In this document: piece after piece, positions 34,966 through 43,315 of the stretch | Numbering within the stretch: the first letter of the stretch is position 1 | Layout: each line of letters starts with the position of its first letter | Assembly: GCF_008704205.1 (NCBI RefSeq) | Contig: NZ_VXLC01000001.1 | Location: forward strand, 434,001-498,000 | Length of the DNA: 64,000 nucleotides | Direction: 5' to 3' | Source: Nocardia colli | GTDB lineage: Bacteria > Actinomycetota > Actinomycetes > Mycobacteriales > Mycobacteriaceae | Position numbers and translations under genes: made by a program | The notes under the pieces: model-generated | Seen by the model: the letters and a program-made list of their open reading frames with translations, nothing else | Told to the model about the DNA's origin: nothing | Databases searched by the model: none

Positions 34966-36147
34966 CGCGCTGACCAGGTACGCGGCTTCCATCAGCATCC
35001 AGCCCGACAGCTGCACGGACAGGTCCCGTTCGGGCACCCGGGACGAGGTCACCGAGCCGCCCGCGGTGAACCGGCCGGCTCCGGCGATGCCGCCGGGCAG
35101 CGTCGCCGGCTTGCTCCAGTCGTGCCCGAACAGCGGCTCGCCCTCGACCTCGAGCCGGTTGGCCCAGGCGGCGGTCGCGGAGGCGCGGACGATCTCGGCC
35201 GCGACGCGTCGGTCGTTCTCCTGTTCCTTGTCCTCGCCGGGCAGCATCAGCGCGACCACCGCGAGGTAGCGGGCCAGGATGCCGTTGAACAGTCCGCCGT
35301 CGCCACCGCCGCCACCGCTGACGATGCCCTTGGTGGTCAGGTGTTCCTCGACGGCCGCGAGTAATCGGTGCACGCGTTCGCCGTGCCGCGGCTCGCCGGT
35401 GTGCATCGCCAATTCGGTTTCCACGCCGAGCACCACGCCCTGGCAGTAACTGAACACCGGGCGCTCGATCTCGCCGGCGGGCAGGTGGATGCCGTCGAGG
35501 ATCAGCCCGGTCTCCGGATCGCGCAGCGTCGCGTCCAGCCAGTCGGCCATCTCCTGGGCGCGCCCGTGCCGCCCGAGCCGCAGCAGCGCGATGGCGGCCG
35601 GGCCGTTGGCGGGCGCGTTGTAGTAGTCCGAGCCGATCCGCCAGGGCAGGGCGCCGACCACCGGATTGAAGCCTTCGTAGAGCGGCCGCTCCAGCGCGAT
35701 CAGGCCGCTGCGCGCCTCGGTGACGCCCGCGGTCCGCTCGGCCCGTTCCAGCGCGATGGCCAGCCAGGCCATGTCGTCGTAGTACCGGTTCGTCCAGCCG
35801 GTGAGGTTGCGCAGGCGATGCGAGCGGGCGATCGCGGCGATCCGCTTGCGCCGCACCGGAGTCGGCATCCGGTTGGCCGCGTCGACCGCGCAGTCGATCA
35901 GGTGCGCCTGCCACCAGTAATGCCAGGACCCGAACGCCCGCTCCCGCTTGGTGGCCGGCCAGCCGACCACCCCCAGCTCGGTCCCCGGCAGCGCCCACAA
36001 CGCGCGCAGATGCCGGGACACGATCGCCGATTCCGCCATGTCGGCACGTTCGGACCACAGTGCGGGTGTCGCGACGGCGCTGTCCGAGCGCTCACCCAGC
36101 GACCGCGGCGTCGAGCGCCGCGGATCCTGTGCCCTCCGCGTGGTCAT
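34954..36147 (-). CDS. GH76-type (alpha/alpha)6 glycoside hydrolase-like protein
   Basis: The 397-residue product has the GH76 pattern: NRYYDDMAWLAIALERAER near residues 117-135, including the catalytic Asp pair, and WRIGSDYYNAPANGPAAIALLRLGR, typical of alpha-1,6-mannanases. YCQGVVLGVETELA follows near 235. No signal peptide is visible, so it may act in the cytoplasm or on lipid-linked mannose chains. It matches Rv0365c of mycobacteria in position. The start at 36147 adds an Arg/Ser-rich leader; ATG at 36039 (MAESAIVSR) is an alternative. Confidence 0.87.
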   Translation of the reverse strand: MTTRRAQDPRRSTPRSLGERSDSAVATPALWSERADMAESAIVSRHLRALWALPGTELGVVGWPATKRERAFGSWHYWWQAHLIDCAVDAANRMPTPVRRKRIAAIARSHRLRNLTGWTNRYYDDMAWLAIALERAERTAGVTEARSGLIALERPLYEGFNPVVGALPWRIGSDYYNAPANGPAAIALLRLGRHGRAQEMADWLDATLRDPETGLILDGIHLPAGEIERPVFSYCQGVVLGVETELAMHTGEPRHGERVHRLLAAVEEHLTTKGIVSGGGGGDGGLFNGILARYLAVVALMLPGEDKEQENDRRVAAEIVRASATAAWANRLEVEGEPLFGHDWSKPATLPGGIAGAGRFTAGGSVTSSRVPERDLSVQLSGWMLMEAAYLVSAAGL

Positions 36148-36315
36148 GCGTCAATGGTGCCAGCCGAGCCCGGATTTCCGCGCCCGATTTGTTACAGAAG
36201 CGATGTGTATTTGTACTCGCGCTAGCGGCCTCGGACACGCGCAAGTGACGCATGGCTTCGGAAGCCGCCGCCGTCCGGCAGATTGCTTGCGGCGCGACAC
36301 GCGCTATCTTGCGCG

Positions 36316-36507
36316 AATGCCCCTACAACGGATCGCGATCTACGCAGACGCCAACGATCTTGCGATAATCGAGGAAGCCGCCGCTCGCACCGGGTTAGCG
36401 CGGCGGAGATCATCCGCGATGCCATACATTTGGCCGCGATGCGGACACGCAGGCGGATCGGACCCTCGGCATCGTCAGCCGACCCGGCCACTGGTCAGCG
36501 CAGGTAG
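36316..36507 (+). pseudogene. Frameshifted ribbon-helix-helix (CopG-like) antitoxin gene
   Basis: The frame from ATG 36316 reads MPLQRIAIYADANDLAIIEE then AAARTG. The continuation (VSAAEIIRDAIHLAAMRTRR) lies in the next frame. Restoring one G in the GGG run near 36396 would rejoin them into a 63-residue RHH protein of the CopG/VapB-like type. No toxin follows. A TATCTT -10-like box lies just before the ATG. It could be a sequencing error, but an adjacent Uma2 remnant suggests decay. Confidence 0.65.
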
Positions 36508-36752
36508 ATCAATCTCGACCGGCATCCCCGCGATATCGACTGTTGCTCGACCTGAGTGCTCACCCACTAGCTCGTAATCGCCGTTGATCAAGTGGTAGGC
36601 GGTCAGGCTCGTCGGCTCGTCGAGATCAACGGCCTCGGTGACACAACCAGAACCCCCTCGACAAGCTCGTAGCTACGGCTGTTGTCCTCCGGCAACGCGA
36701 TCCAGTCCTCCAAGGTCAGCAGATGATCAGGCCAGTGCATTTCGACAGTCAC
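36475..36752 (-). pseudogene. Uma2 family nuclease remnant with internal deletion
   Basis: From GTG 36752 the minus strand encodes VTVEMHWPDHLLTLEDWIAL and EDNSRSYELVEGVLVVSPRP, the N-terminus of an Uma2/DUF820 protein, ending at a stop at 36603. A shifted frame (from about 36642) gives VDLDEPTSLTAYHLINGDYE and GRATVDIAGMPVEIDLPALT, a typical Uma2 C-terminus, ending at 36475. The central catalytic region, normally about 90 residues, is missing. A ribosome site GAGGGGG precedes the start, so a short peptide may still be made. Confidence 0.75.
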
Positions 36753-36808
36753 CGCTTCCCCCTCCCACAAGGTGTCGCCCGCTGACAGTGTCGCACAGCG
36801 GGAGCTTC

Positions 36809-37462
36809 CTACCCCTTCAGCCGCAGCACCGCGAGGACGCGGCGGTGGTGGGTGTCCGATGGAGGTAGGTCGAGTTTGGTGAAGATGTTGCCGATGTGCT
36901 TTTCCACGGCGCGTTCGGTGACCGTCAGCGAGGTGGCGATCGCGTTGTTGGACAGGCCCTGCGCCATCAGTTCCAGCACCTCGCGTTCGCGCGGGGTGAG
37001 GCGGGTCAGGGAATCCTGCTGGCGGGATGCGCCCATCAATTGGCTCACCACCTCCGGGTCTAGGGCGGTGCCGCCGGTGGCGACCCGATGGAGGGCGTCG
37101 ACGAAATCGCGGACGTCGGCCACCCGGTCCTTGAGCAGGTAGCCGACGCCGCTCGCGCCGCCGGCCAGAAGCTCGGTGGCATACCGGGTTTCGACCCACT
37201 GGGAGAAGACGAGCACGCCGGTCATCGGATATTTGCGGCGCAGTTCGATGGCGGCCAGCAGGCCCTCGTCGGTGAAGCTCGGCGGCATCCGCACGTCCAC
37301 CACGGCGACGTCGGGATTGTGCAGGCCGACCACGTCGCTCAGCGTGGTCGCGTCGCCGATCATGGCGACCACCTCGTGACCGCGTTCGGTCAGCAGACCC
37401 GCGAGACCGTCCCGCAGGATCGCGCTGTCCTCGGCGATCACGATGCGCAGCGACTCGCTCAC
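36809..37462 (-). CDS. NarL/LuxR-type response regulator
   Basis: The 217-residue product has a receiver domain (residues 5-125) with acidic pocket in IVIAEDSAILRDGL, phosphoacceptor Asp in VAVVDVRMPP near 57 and Lys in YLLKDRV near 108. A LuxR helix-turn-helix follows near residues 150-210 (LTPREREVLELMAQGLSNNAIATSLTVTERAVEKHIGNIFTKLDL). Its GTG overlaps the stop of the sensor kinase gene (GTGA), so it pairs with that kinase. The target may include the palindrome at 38891-38908. Confidence 0.95.
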   Translation of the reverse strand: MSESLRIVIAEDSAILRDGLAGLLTERGHEVVAMIGDATTLSDVVGLHNPDVAVVDVRMPPSFTDEGLLAAIELRRKYPMTGVLVFSQWVETRYATELLAGGASGVGYLLKDRVADVRDFVDALHRVATGGTALDPEVVSQLMGASRQQDSLTRLTPREREVLELMAQGLSNNAIATSLTVTERAVEKHIGNIFTKLDLPPSDTHHRRVLAVLRLKG

Positions 37463-38841
37463 CGCGAGCCGTCCTTCGGCAGCAGGATGGTCACCACGGT
37501 GGGTCCGCCGGTCGGGCTCTGCACGGTGAGGCTGCCGTCGACGGTGCGCGCGCGGGCGGACAGACCCGAAAGTCCGCTGCCCGCGGCCAGTTCGCCGGGG
37601 GCGGGTTCGAGCACGCCGCCGATTCCGTTGTCCCGCACGGTGACCGCGATGGTCTTGGAGTCCGTCGGCACCACCGAGATCCACGCCCGGGTGGCGTTGG
37701 CGTGCTTGACCACATTGGTGAGCAGCTCGGCGACCGAGAAGTAGGCGATCGCCTCGACCGCCGGACTCGGCCGTTCGGGCAGGTGCACGCGCAGTTCCAC
37801 CGGAACCGAACTGCGCGCGGACAGCGTTTCCAGCGCCGGGCCGAGCCCGAGTTCCAGTGCGGGCGGATGGATTCCGCGGACCAGCTCGCGCAGTTCGGTC
37901 AGCGCCTCCTTGGAGCTGGCGTGCGCGTCCGCGATCAGGTCGCGCGGGTCGCCGCCCGCGGACAGCCGATCCTCGGCCCGGCCCAGCGCCATCGCGATGG
38001 TGACCAGCCGGGCCTGGGTGCCGTCGTGCAGATCGCGCTCCAGCCGGCGCAGCGTGGCCGTCGAGTCGTCGACCGCGGCCTGCCTGCCCTGCTGCAATTC
38101 GATGATCCGCCGATCGCCCGCGGTCGCGGTCAGCAGCACGATCGCCAGCAGCCGGTGGATCCAGCAGACCGCGCGCAGCAGCCAGGGCAGCAGGAAGCAG
38201 CCGAGGACGCCGAGTGCGCCGAAGCCGAGCACCCGCGGCCAGGTGTCGATATAGAAGTCGCCGAACTGGGCCATCGAATGATGTTCCACGCCTTGGGCAT
38301 CGACGTTGATCGGATCGAACAGCCACCAGACCAGCGGCGAAAGCGCGACGAACGCCGTCATCGCGATGCCGAGCAGCACGAACCAGCCGACCGCGACGCC
38401 GAGCACGGCCTGCGCGAGCAGGTACAGCGCGGCCCGCCAGCTGGCCCGATCGGTGAACGCGCTCTTGACGAAGCCGATCAGGCCCGGCTCCGGCCGGAAC
38501 GGCGGCGGCGGGGTCAGCTGCGCGCCGAGCAGGTCCTTGGCCAGCGCCCGGTAGATCCGGGCCCAGGTCCGGCCACCGAGCAGGATCACCGCCAGGATCG
38601 GCAGCCCGATGATGGTGAGGGAGATCGCCAGGCCGCCGCCCCAGCCGACGTACATGTACGCGAGGGCGATGCAGCCGAGGACGAACACGGTGAAGACATA
38701 GACGAGTTCTTTCCAGGCCCGGGCCTGGAACGGGGCGCGGAGCACGGCACGGGCCACCCGCTCGGCGGAGCGCCCGGCGTTGGCGGGCGTCGGGTCGAGC
38801 ACCAGGGTGGGTTCGACGTGTGTCTCGGTCATGGCTTCCAT
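37459..38841 (-). CDS. Sensor histidine kinase (HisKA_3 type)
   Basis: The 460-residue product has a membrane sensor region (about residues 45-235, several helices). A HisKA_3 domain follows with phospho-His in RRLERDLHDGTQARLVTIAM near 275, then a HATPase with AYFSVAELLTNVVKHANA (N box) near 363 and TVRDNGIGGV (G box) near 402. It should phosphorylate the overlapping response regulator. The long membrane region matches the Sensor family found in actinobacterial envelope-stress kinases; the signal is unknown. Start at 38841 or 38832 is unresolved. It is divergent from the DUF4190 gene, with a palindrome between. Confidence 0.94.
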   Translation of the reverse strand: MEAMTETHVEPTLVLDPTPANAGRSAERVARAVLRAPFQARAWKELVYVFTVFVLGCIALAYMYVGWGGGLAISLTIIGLPILAVILLGGRTWARIYRALAKDLLGAQLTPPPPFRPEPGLIGFVKSAFTDRASWRAALYLLAQAVLGVAVGWFVLLGIAMTAFVALSPLVWWLFDPINVDAQGVEHHSMAQFGDFYIDTWPRVLGFGALGVLGCFLLPWLLRAVCWIHRLLAIVLLTATAGDRRIIELQQGRQAAVDDSTATLRRLERDLHDGTQARLVTIAMALGRAEDRLSAGGDPRDLIADAHASSKEALTELRELVRGIHPPALELGLGPALETLSARSSVPVELRVHLPERPSPAVEAIAYFSVAELLTNVVKHANATRAWISVVPTDSKTIAVTVRDNGIGGVLEPAPGELAAGSGLSGLSARARTVDGSLTVQSPTGGPTVVTILLPKDGSR

Positions 38842-38890
38842 GGTTGTCGGCTCGGGGATGGTGGTCGATGGAGCTGTCCGCCGAATACGC

Positions 38891-38908
38891 GGTGTAGCCA
38901 GCTACACC
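38891..38908. promoter_or_regulatory. Palindromic operator between kinase and DUF4190 genes
   Basis: GGTGTAGC-CA-GCTACACC is a perfect 8-bp inverted repeat, 17 bases before the DUF4190 ATG and 50 bases from the kinase start. A related ACCAACTACC follows. It suits a dimeric LuxR-type response regulator, so autoregulation of the two-component system is plausible. Confidence 0.6.
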
Positions 38909-38924
38909 AACTACCATCCTGCTG

Positions 38925-39251
38925 ATGAGCTACCCGCCGCAGCAGCCACCGTACGGTTATCCAGCCTACGGACCGCCGCAGGAACACCCGCAGGCCACCA
39001 TGATCCTGATCCTCGGCATCCTCAGCCTGGTGTTCTGCCAGGTCATCGGTCCGGTCGCCTGGGTCATGGGCAAGCGGGCGCTCAACGAGATCGATGCCTC
39101 CGGCGGCGCGCTCGGCGGGCGCTCGAACGTGATGGTCGGCTACGTCTGCGGGATCATCGCCTCGGCCCTGATCATCATCAGCATCATCTTCATCGTGCTG
39201 TTCGTCGTGCTCGGTCTGGTCGGTGTCTGGAGCAGCTCCAGCAGCTACTGA
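38925..39251 (+). CDS. DUF4190 family small membrane protein
   Basis: The 108-residue product has a Pro/Tyr-rich N-terminus (MSYPPQQPPYGYPAYGPPQEHP) and two transmembrane helices (ATMILILGILSLVFCQVIGPVAWVMG and VGYVCGIIASALIIISIIFIVLF). Between them lies the conserved GKRALNEIDASGG loop, typical of DUF4190. Function unknown. It is divergent from the two-component system and shares a palindromic site with it, so it may be a target. Confidence 0.85.
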   Translation: MSYPPQQPPYGYPAYGPPQEHPQATMILILGILSLVFCQVIGPVAWVMGKRALNEIDASGGALGGRSNVMVGYVCGIIASALIIISIIFIVLFVVLGLVGVWSSSSSY

Positions 39252-39308
39252 CCGTCGCGGGTCCGGCCGCATGACGGCTCGGCCGCGGGCGGAATTAGCA
39301 TCGTCGGA

Positions 39309-39995
39309 GTGAATCACCCAGTGCCGGACGCGGCGGAGCAGGACCCGGCCGGGCCCACCGAGTGGGGCGAGCACCCGCACGGCGTCGGACCGTGGGCCGC
39401 CGAGCACGCCGAGCCGCCGCCGGACGATCCCCGGCTCGACGCCGAACTGCTCGACGCCGGTGACCGCCGCAACGTGGTCGACGCCTACCGGTATTGGACG
39501 CGTGAATCGATCGTCGCCGACATCGACCGGCGCAGGCACCCGTTCCACGTCGCCATCGAGAACTTCGGCCACGACGCCAACATCGGCACGGTGGTCCGCA
39601 CCGCCAACGCCTTCGCCGCGGCGGCCGTGCACATCGTCGGCCGCAAGCGCTGGAACCGCCGCGGCGCCATGGTCACCGACCGCTACCAGCACATCGAGCA
39701 CCACGCGAGCATCGCCGAGCTGCTGGAATTCGCCGCCGGTGCGGGACTCACCGTGGTCGCGGTGGACAACGTGCCCGGCTCGGTCCCGCTCGAAACCGCC
39801 GACCTCCCGCGAAACTGCCTGCTGCTCTTCGGCCAGGAGGGCCCCGGCGTCACCGATCACGCGAAAGACGCTGCCGCCATGACGGTTTCGATCGCGCAAT
39901 TCGGCTCGACCCGCAGCATCAACGCGGGCGTCGCGGCCGGAATCGCCATGCACGCCTGGGTCCGCCAGCACGCGGACCTCGCCGACGCTTGGTAA
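39309..39995 (+). CDS. SpoU/TrmH family RNA methyltransferase
   Basis: The 228-residue product has the SPOUT trefoil-knot motifs: NFGHDANIGTVVRTANAF near residues 92-109 (motif 1), LLLFGQEGPGVTD near 176 (motif 2) and SIAQFGSTRSINAGVAAGIAMHAW near 197-220 (motif 3). It methylates a ribose 2'-OH in rRNA or tRNA; the site is unknown. An extra N-terminal 55 residues are acidic and Pro-rich. GTG start. From memory it corresponds to Rv0380c in position. Confidence 0.92.
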   Translation: MNHPVPDAAEQDPAGPTEWGEHPHGVGPWAAEHAEPPPDDPRLDAELLDAGDRRNVVDAYRYWTRESIVADIDRRRHPFHVAIENFGHDANIGTVVRTANAFAAAAVHIVGRKRWNRRGAMVTDRYQHIEHHASIAELLEFAAGAGLTVVAVDNVPGSVPLETADLPRNCLLLFGQEGPGVTDHAKDAAAMTVSIAQFGSTRSINAGVAAGIAMHAWVRQHADLADAW

Positions 39996-40063
39996 CGGAT
40001 ATCCCCACGTCAGGGTCGTTGCGGGCCTATCCTGGAGGTCTGACAGTCGGGGTGGAGGCTGGG

Positions 40064-40510
40064 ATGGATCACGGGCGTATTTTGCGTACGGTGCTCGCGG
40101 TGACCGCCGGGTACCTGGTTGTGCTCGGGGTGTGGCTGGGGTGGGTGGTTCAGCACACGCCGCCGGGGACGTTGCCGTATCAGATCGTGGCGTTGGTCGG
40201 GGTGTTCGGCACGTGTGTGGGGATCGGAATGATGCTGGCGGGGCGGCCGTCCAAGGCGGACCGGCGGCTGTGGCGCGACGGGCTGGAGGGGTGGGCGACG
40301 GTGCACGGGGTGCATCCGCTGCGGCGCACGGATCATCACACCGAGCTGACCGAGCTGGACCTGGAGTTGACCATTCCGGGGGCGGAAAGCTACCGGGGGA
40401 CAATCGTTTTCGATGTCACGCCCGCGGACAAACCGCGGCTCGCGGTCGGCGAGACCATCTCGATCCGGGTCGATCCGGCGAACCGCGATCGGATCATCGT
40501 GGTGCTGTGA
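40064..40510 (+). CDS. DUF3592-like small membrane protein
   Basis: The 148-residue product has two transmembrane helices (TVLAVTAGYLVVLGVWLGWVV and IVALVGVFGTCVGIGMMLAG). A soluble beta domain follows (WRDGLEGWATVHGVHPLRRT ... ELDLELTIPGAESYRGTIVF ... GETISIRVDPANRDRIIVVL), the layout of DUF3592-type proteins. ATG at 40064 has GGAGG 6 bases upstream; earlier starts lie in noncoding sequence. It overlaps the end of the convergent WYL gene by 17 bases. Confidence 0.75.
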   Translation: MDHGRILRTVLAVTAGYLVVLGVWLGWVVQHTPPGTLPYQIVALVGVFGTCVGIGMMLAGRPSKADRRLWRDGLEGWATVHGVHPLRRTDHHTELTELDLELTIPGAESYRGTIVFDVTPADKPRLAVGETISIRVDPANRDRIIVVL

Positions 40511-41495
40511 CAGCGGCTTTCGACCCCGCGCGGTAGATGTCGGCCAGCCCGACGGCGATAACGGCCATCCGGTCCCGCAGCTCAGCGGGCGCGAGCACCT
40601 CCGCGTCCACGCCGAATCGGAGCAACAGACCGGCGGTGTGCTCGATCGTTTCCATCGGCATCATCACGATGACTCGTCCGGTGCTGTCGGCCGGCTCGGC
40701 GCTGTCCCGCGCGGCACGGACCAGCGCGGGCTCGAGCAGGTGCGGCAGACGCTCGAGCGCACGCTTCGTCAGCCGGATCCTGGCGGTGCCCCGATAGCGG
40801 CGGGCATCGAAATCGTCGAGGTAGTCGGCCCAGCACGTCGCCAGATCGAATCCGGTAGGGCGCTCGAACGTGCTGTCCAGCAGTTGGATTCGAAGAATCT
40901 GCGCTACCCGATAGGTGCGGATACTGTCCGACTCGGCGACCAGATACCACCGACCGGATTTGAGCACGAGCCCGTAGGGCGCGACCTCACGATCCACCTC
41001 CCGTGGCTGCGCCCACCGCCGGTAGCGGATCCGAATGCGGCGCTGCGTCCAGGTCGCGTCGACCACCGCCGCCAGCTGCGCGGTGCTGTCCGGATCCGCG
41101 TACCACTCCGAGGTGTCCAGATGGAACCGCTGCTGGACCCGGCCGACGCCCTCGCTCAATTCGTCCGGTAGCGCCGCCTTCAGCTTGAGCTGCGCGGTGG
41201 CCAGCACGGCACCGAGCCCCAGGTCCGCTGCCGGACCCGGCAGGCCCGCCAGGAACAGCGCTTCGGCTTCATCGGCGGTCAGGCCGGTCAACCGGGTGCG
41301 ATAACCATCGACGAGCCGGTAACCGCCGTCGTGACCCGCCTCGCCGTACAGCGGGACGCCGGCCAGGCTCAGCGATTCGACGTCTCGATAGACCGTGCGC
41401 ACCGAGACCTCCAGTTCCCGCGCCAGTTGCTCCGCCGTCATCCGCCCCCTCGCCTGTAGCAACAGCATGATCGACAACAGTCTGCTCGCCCGCAC
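40494..41495 (-). CDS. YafY/WYL domain transcriptional regulator
   Basis: The 333-residue product has an N-terminal HTH_11 winged helix (RLLSIMLLLQARGRMTAEQLARELEVSVRTVYRDVESLSLAGVPLYGE, residues 4-51). A WYL domain follows with APYGLVLKSGRWYLVAESDSIRTYRVAQI near 170-200, then a WCX-like C-terminal domain. WYL proteins often bind nucleic acids or nucleotides as effectors. GTG at 41495 begins right before the helix; the frame upstream would run through the operator. It is divergent from the dehalogenase-like gene. Confidence 0.9.
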   Translation of the reverse strand: MRASRLLSIMLLLQARGRMTAEQLARELEVSVRTVYRDVESLSLAGVPLYGEAGHDGGYRLVDGYRTRLTGLTADEAEALFLAGLPGPAADLGLGAVLATAQLKLKAALPDELSEGVGRVQQRFHLDTSEWYADPDSTAQLAAVVDATWTQRRIRIRYRRWAQPREVDREVAPYGLVLKSGRWYLVAESDSIRTYRVAQILRIQLLDSTFERPTGFDLATCWADYLDDFDARRYRGTARIRLTKRALERLPHLLEPALVRAARDSAEPADSTGRVIVMMPMETIEHTAGLLLRFGVDAEVLAPAELRDRMAVIAVGLADIYRAGSKAAVTAPR

Positions 41496-41509
41496 ACGAA
41501 CCAGTTTTC

Positions 41510-41530
41510 CACTGACAGAAGATGGCAGTG
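41510..41530. promoter_or_regulatory. Palindromic operator between WYL regulator and hydrolase
   Basis: CACTGACA-N5-TGGCAGTG is an inverted repeat with 8-bp arms and one mismatch. It lies 15 bases before the regulator start and 47 before the hydrolase start, so the WYL protein could control both genes from it. Confidence 0.6.
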
Positions 41531-41577
41531 AACCCCGGTTAGCCTCGCCGAGCCCGATTCGAACGAGAGAGGCAACC

Positions 41578-42537
41578 ATGATCCCGAGCGATGAAACCTT
41601 CGACGGCACCTGGCCTTTCCAGGCCCGCTACACCGAAGCCGCCGGTTTCCGGCAGCACTACATCGACGAGGGCCCGGCCGATGCCGACGAAACCCTTGTC
41701 CTGCTGCACGGTCAGCCGACCTGGGGATACCTGTGGCGTCACCTGATCGACCCACTGGGCCGAACCCGGCGCGTCGTTGTGCCGGACCACATGGGCTTCG
41801 GAAAGAGCGCTACCCCAGCCGATTCCGACTACCTCGCGTGCGACCACGTCGACAATCTGGAAGCCATCCTGATCAAGGTGCTCGACCTGCACCGGATCAC
41901 GCTCGTGCTGCACGATTGGGGCGGGCCGATCGGCGCCGCCTTCGCCCTGCGCCACCCCGACCGGATCGATCGCATCGTCGCGATCAACACCGTGCTGCCG
42001 CTCGGGCAGCTCGGGTACCGCGAGCTGATGGCAGGCAATCACGCCGACAGCGCCTGGTTCCGCTGGGCGGCCGCGGCCGAGGCGGACGGCACGCTGACGG
42101 AAGTCCTTGGTAACGCGGGTAATACGGTGACTCACGCAATGCTGGCGTTGCAGACCGTCACCCGGCCGGAGATCGTGACACCGACGTGGATCCGGGCCTA
42201 TGCGAGCCATTTCACCGATCGCGCCGAATGCCTCGGCGCGATCCGCTTCCCCCAGCAGGTCGTCGCTCCAGGTCCGAAACCGTCACTGCCCGAACCCGAT
42301 CCGGCAGCGTCGGCAGCAGTACGGGCCAAACCGGCGATACTGCTGGAAGGCATGCAGGACACCGCGCTCCTGCCGCGCTACATCATTCCGGCGTTTCGCG
42401 CGGCCTTCCCGGATGCCCCGGTAATCGAACTGCCGAACGCGGGCCACTTTCCACCGGAGGACACGCCGGACGCGGTCCTGGCCGCGCTCGAACTGTTCCT
42501 CCACACAACCGCCATCCACGCCACAGCCGAGCACTAG
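41578..42537 (+). CDS. Haloalkane dehalogenase/epoxide hydrolase-type alpha/beta hydrolase
   Basis: The 319-residue product has the oxyanion segment LLHGQPTWGYLWRHLI near residues 41-56 and an aspartate nucleophile in LVLHDWGGPIGAAFALRHP near 103-121. The catalytic His is in NAGHFPPEDTPD near 288. An Asp nucleophile (not Ser) and the HGxPTWxYLWR segment place it with haloalkane dehalogenases and epoxide hydrolases. The halide-binding Trp next to the nucleophile (DW) is present. The substrate is unproven. GAGAGG lies 6 bases before the ATG. It is divergent from the WYL regulator. Confidence 0.82.
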   Translation: MIPSDETFDGTWPFQARYTEAAGFRQHYIDEGPADADETLVLLHGQPTWGYLWRHLIDPLGRTRRVVVPDHMGFGKSATPADSDYLACDHVDNLEAILIKVLDLHRITLVLHDWGGPIGAAFALRHPDRIDRIVAINTVLPLGQLGYRELMAGNHADSAWFRWAAAAEADGTLTEVLGNAGNTVTHAMLALQTVTRPEIVTPTWIRAYASHFTDRAECLGAIRFPQQVVAPGPKPSLPEPDPAASAAVRAKPAILLEGMQDTALLPRYIIPAFRAAFPDAPVIELPNAGHFPPEDTPDAVLAALELFLHTTAIHATAEH

Positions 42538-42566
42538 TTCGGTGAGGACGCACCAGTTTTGATGTG

Positions 42567-42600
42567 CCGCACCGAGAATCGCATGCGAATTTCGGTGCGG
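42567..42600. terminator. Bidirectional hairpin terminator
   Basis: CCGCACCGA (42567-42575) pairs with TCGGTGCGG (42592-42600), and the inner arms AATCGC/GCGAAT extend the stem. It lies between the convergent hydrolase and lysoplasmalogenase genes. Confidence 0.75.
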
Positions 42601-42604
42601 GGAA

Positions 42605-43312
42605 TCAAGAGTGGTGCGGCTGAGTGGGTTTCGCGTGGGCGGCGGGGTCTGCGAGCAGGAACTGGGCGGCGGCGTAGGTGGCGAGGATGATGCCCTCGGT
42701 TATGCGGCGGGTGCGGTCGGTGCGCGCGAACAGGCGGCGTAAGACGATCAGGCCGTCGGAGATGGTGAACAGCAGTGCGCCGAGGCCGAGCCGGCTGCGC
42801 GGGTCGGCGTTGGGGATGTTAACGCCCGCAATGGATTTCGCTCCGGGGGCAAGCGCAGGATCCGAGGCCAGCACGCCCGCGGTACCCAGTGTCGCACCGT
42901 AAGCGGTCAATGGCACGGCCACCGTAGGCGCTTTCGCGCGGAGCAGAGCGGCCGCGCCGAGCCAAGCGCCCAGCCGCGGCACCGCCACCTCGGCGTGCGG
43001 CCGCGCACCCTTGCGCAACCACAACGCCGAGTACCCGGCCTGCATCACCGCGAACGACGACGCCCCGGCGATCAATCGGCGATCGTTGTCCGGGTCGATG
43101 AGCAGGATGTCACCGAGCGTCGCGGCGCCGAGCGAACCGAGCAACACCGCACGATCCGTGCGCGCGACAGCGGTCCCCTCGGTCACTACATCGGCCGCCA
43201 GCAGCGGCATCATCAGGGGTTTCGCGACCCACTGCACCTTCTCCCGGCCGGTGACGCCGGCGAAGACGGTGGCAGCGGCCGCGGCGAGAAACCCGGCCCG
43301 GAACAACCGCAT
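42605..43312 (-). CDS. Lysoplasmalogenase (YhhN/TMEM86 family)
   Basis: The 235-residue product has about seven short helices and the YhhN motifs KPLMMPLLAA near residue 31, LGSLGAATLGDILLIDP near 58-74, LGALLFTISDGLIVLRR near 176 and ILATYAAAQFLLA near 209. These enzymes cleave the vinyl ether of lysoplasmalogens, though bacterial substrates vary. It starts 3 bases after the stop of the KAS III gene, so the two form an operon and lipid metabolism is likely shared. Confidence 0.85.
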   Translation of the reverse strand: MRLFRAGFLAAAAATVFAGVTGREKVQWVAKPLMMPLLAADVVTEGTAVARTDRAVLLGSLGAATLGDILLIDPDNDRRLIAGASSFAVMQAGYSALWLRKGARPHAEVAVPRLGAWLGAAALLRAKAPTVAVPLTAYGATLGTAGVLASDPALAPGAKSIAGVNIPNADPRSRLGLGALLFTISDGLIVLRRLFARTDRTRRITEGIILATYAAAQFLLADPAAHAKPTQPHHS

Positions 43313-43315
43313 CGC

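Noticed and set aside
36809-38917. Single 702-residue minus-strand frame across the kinase and regulator
   Set aside because: Only its last 217 residues are the response regulator; the first part is the out-of-frame shadow of the kinase, which is intact in another frame.
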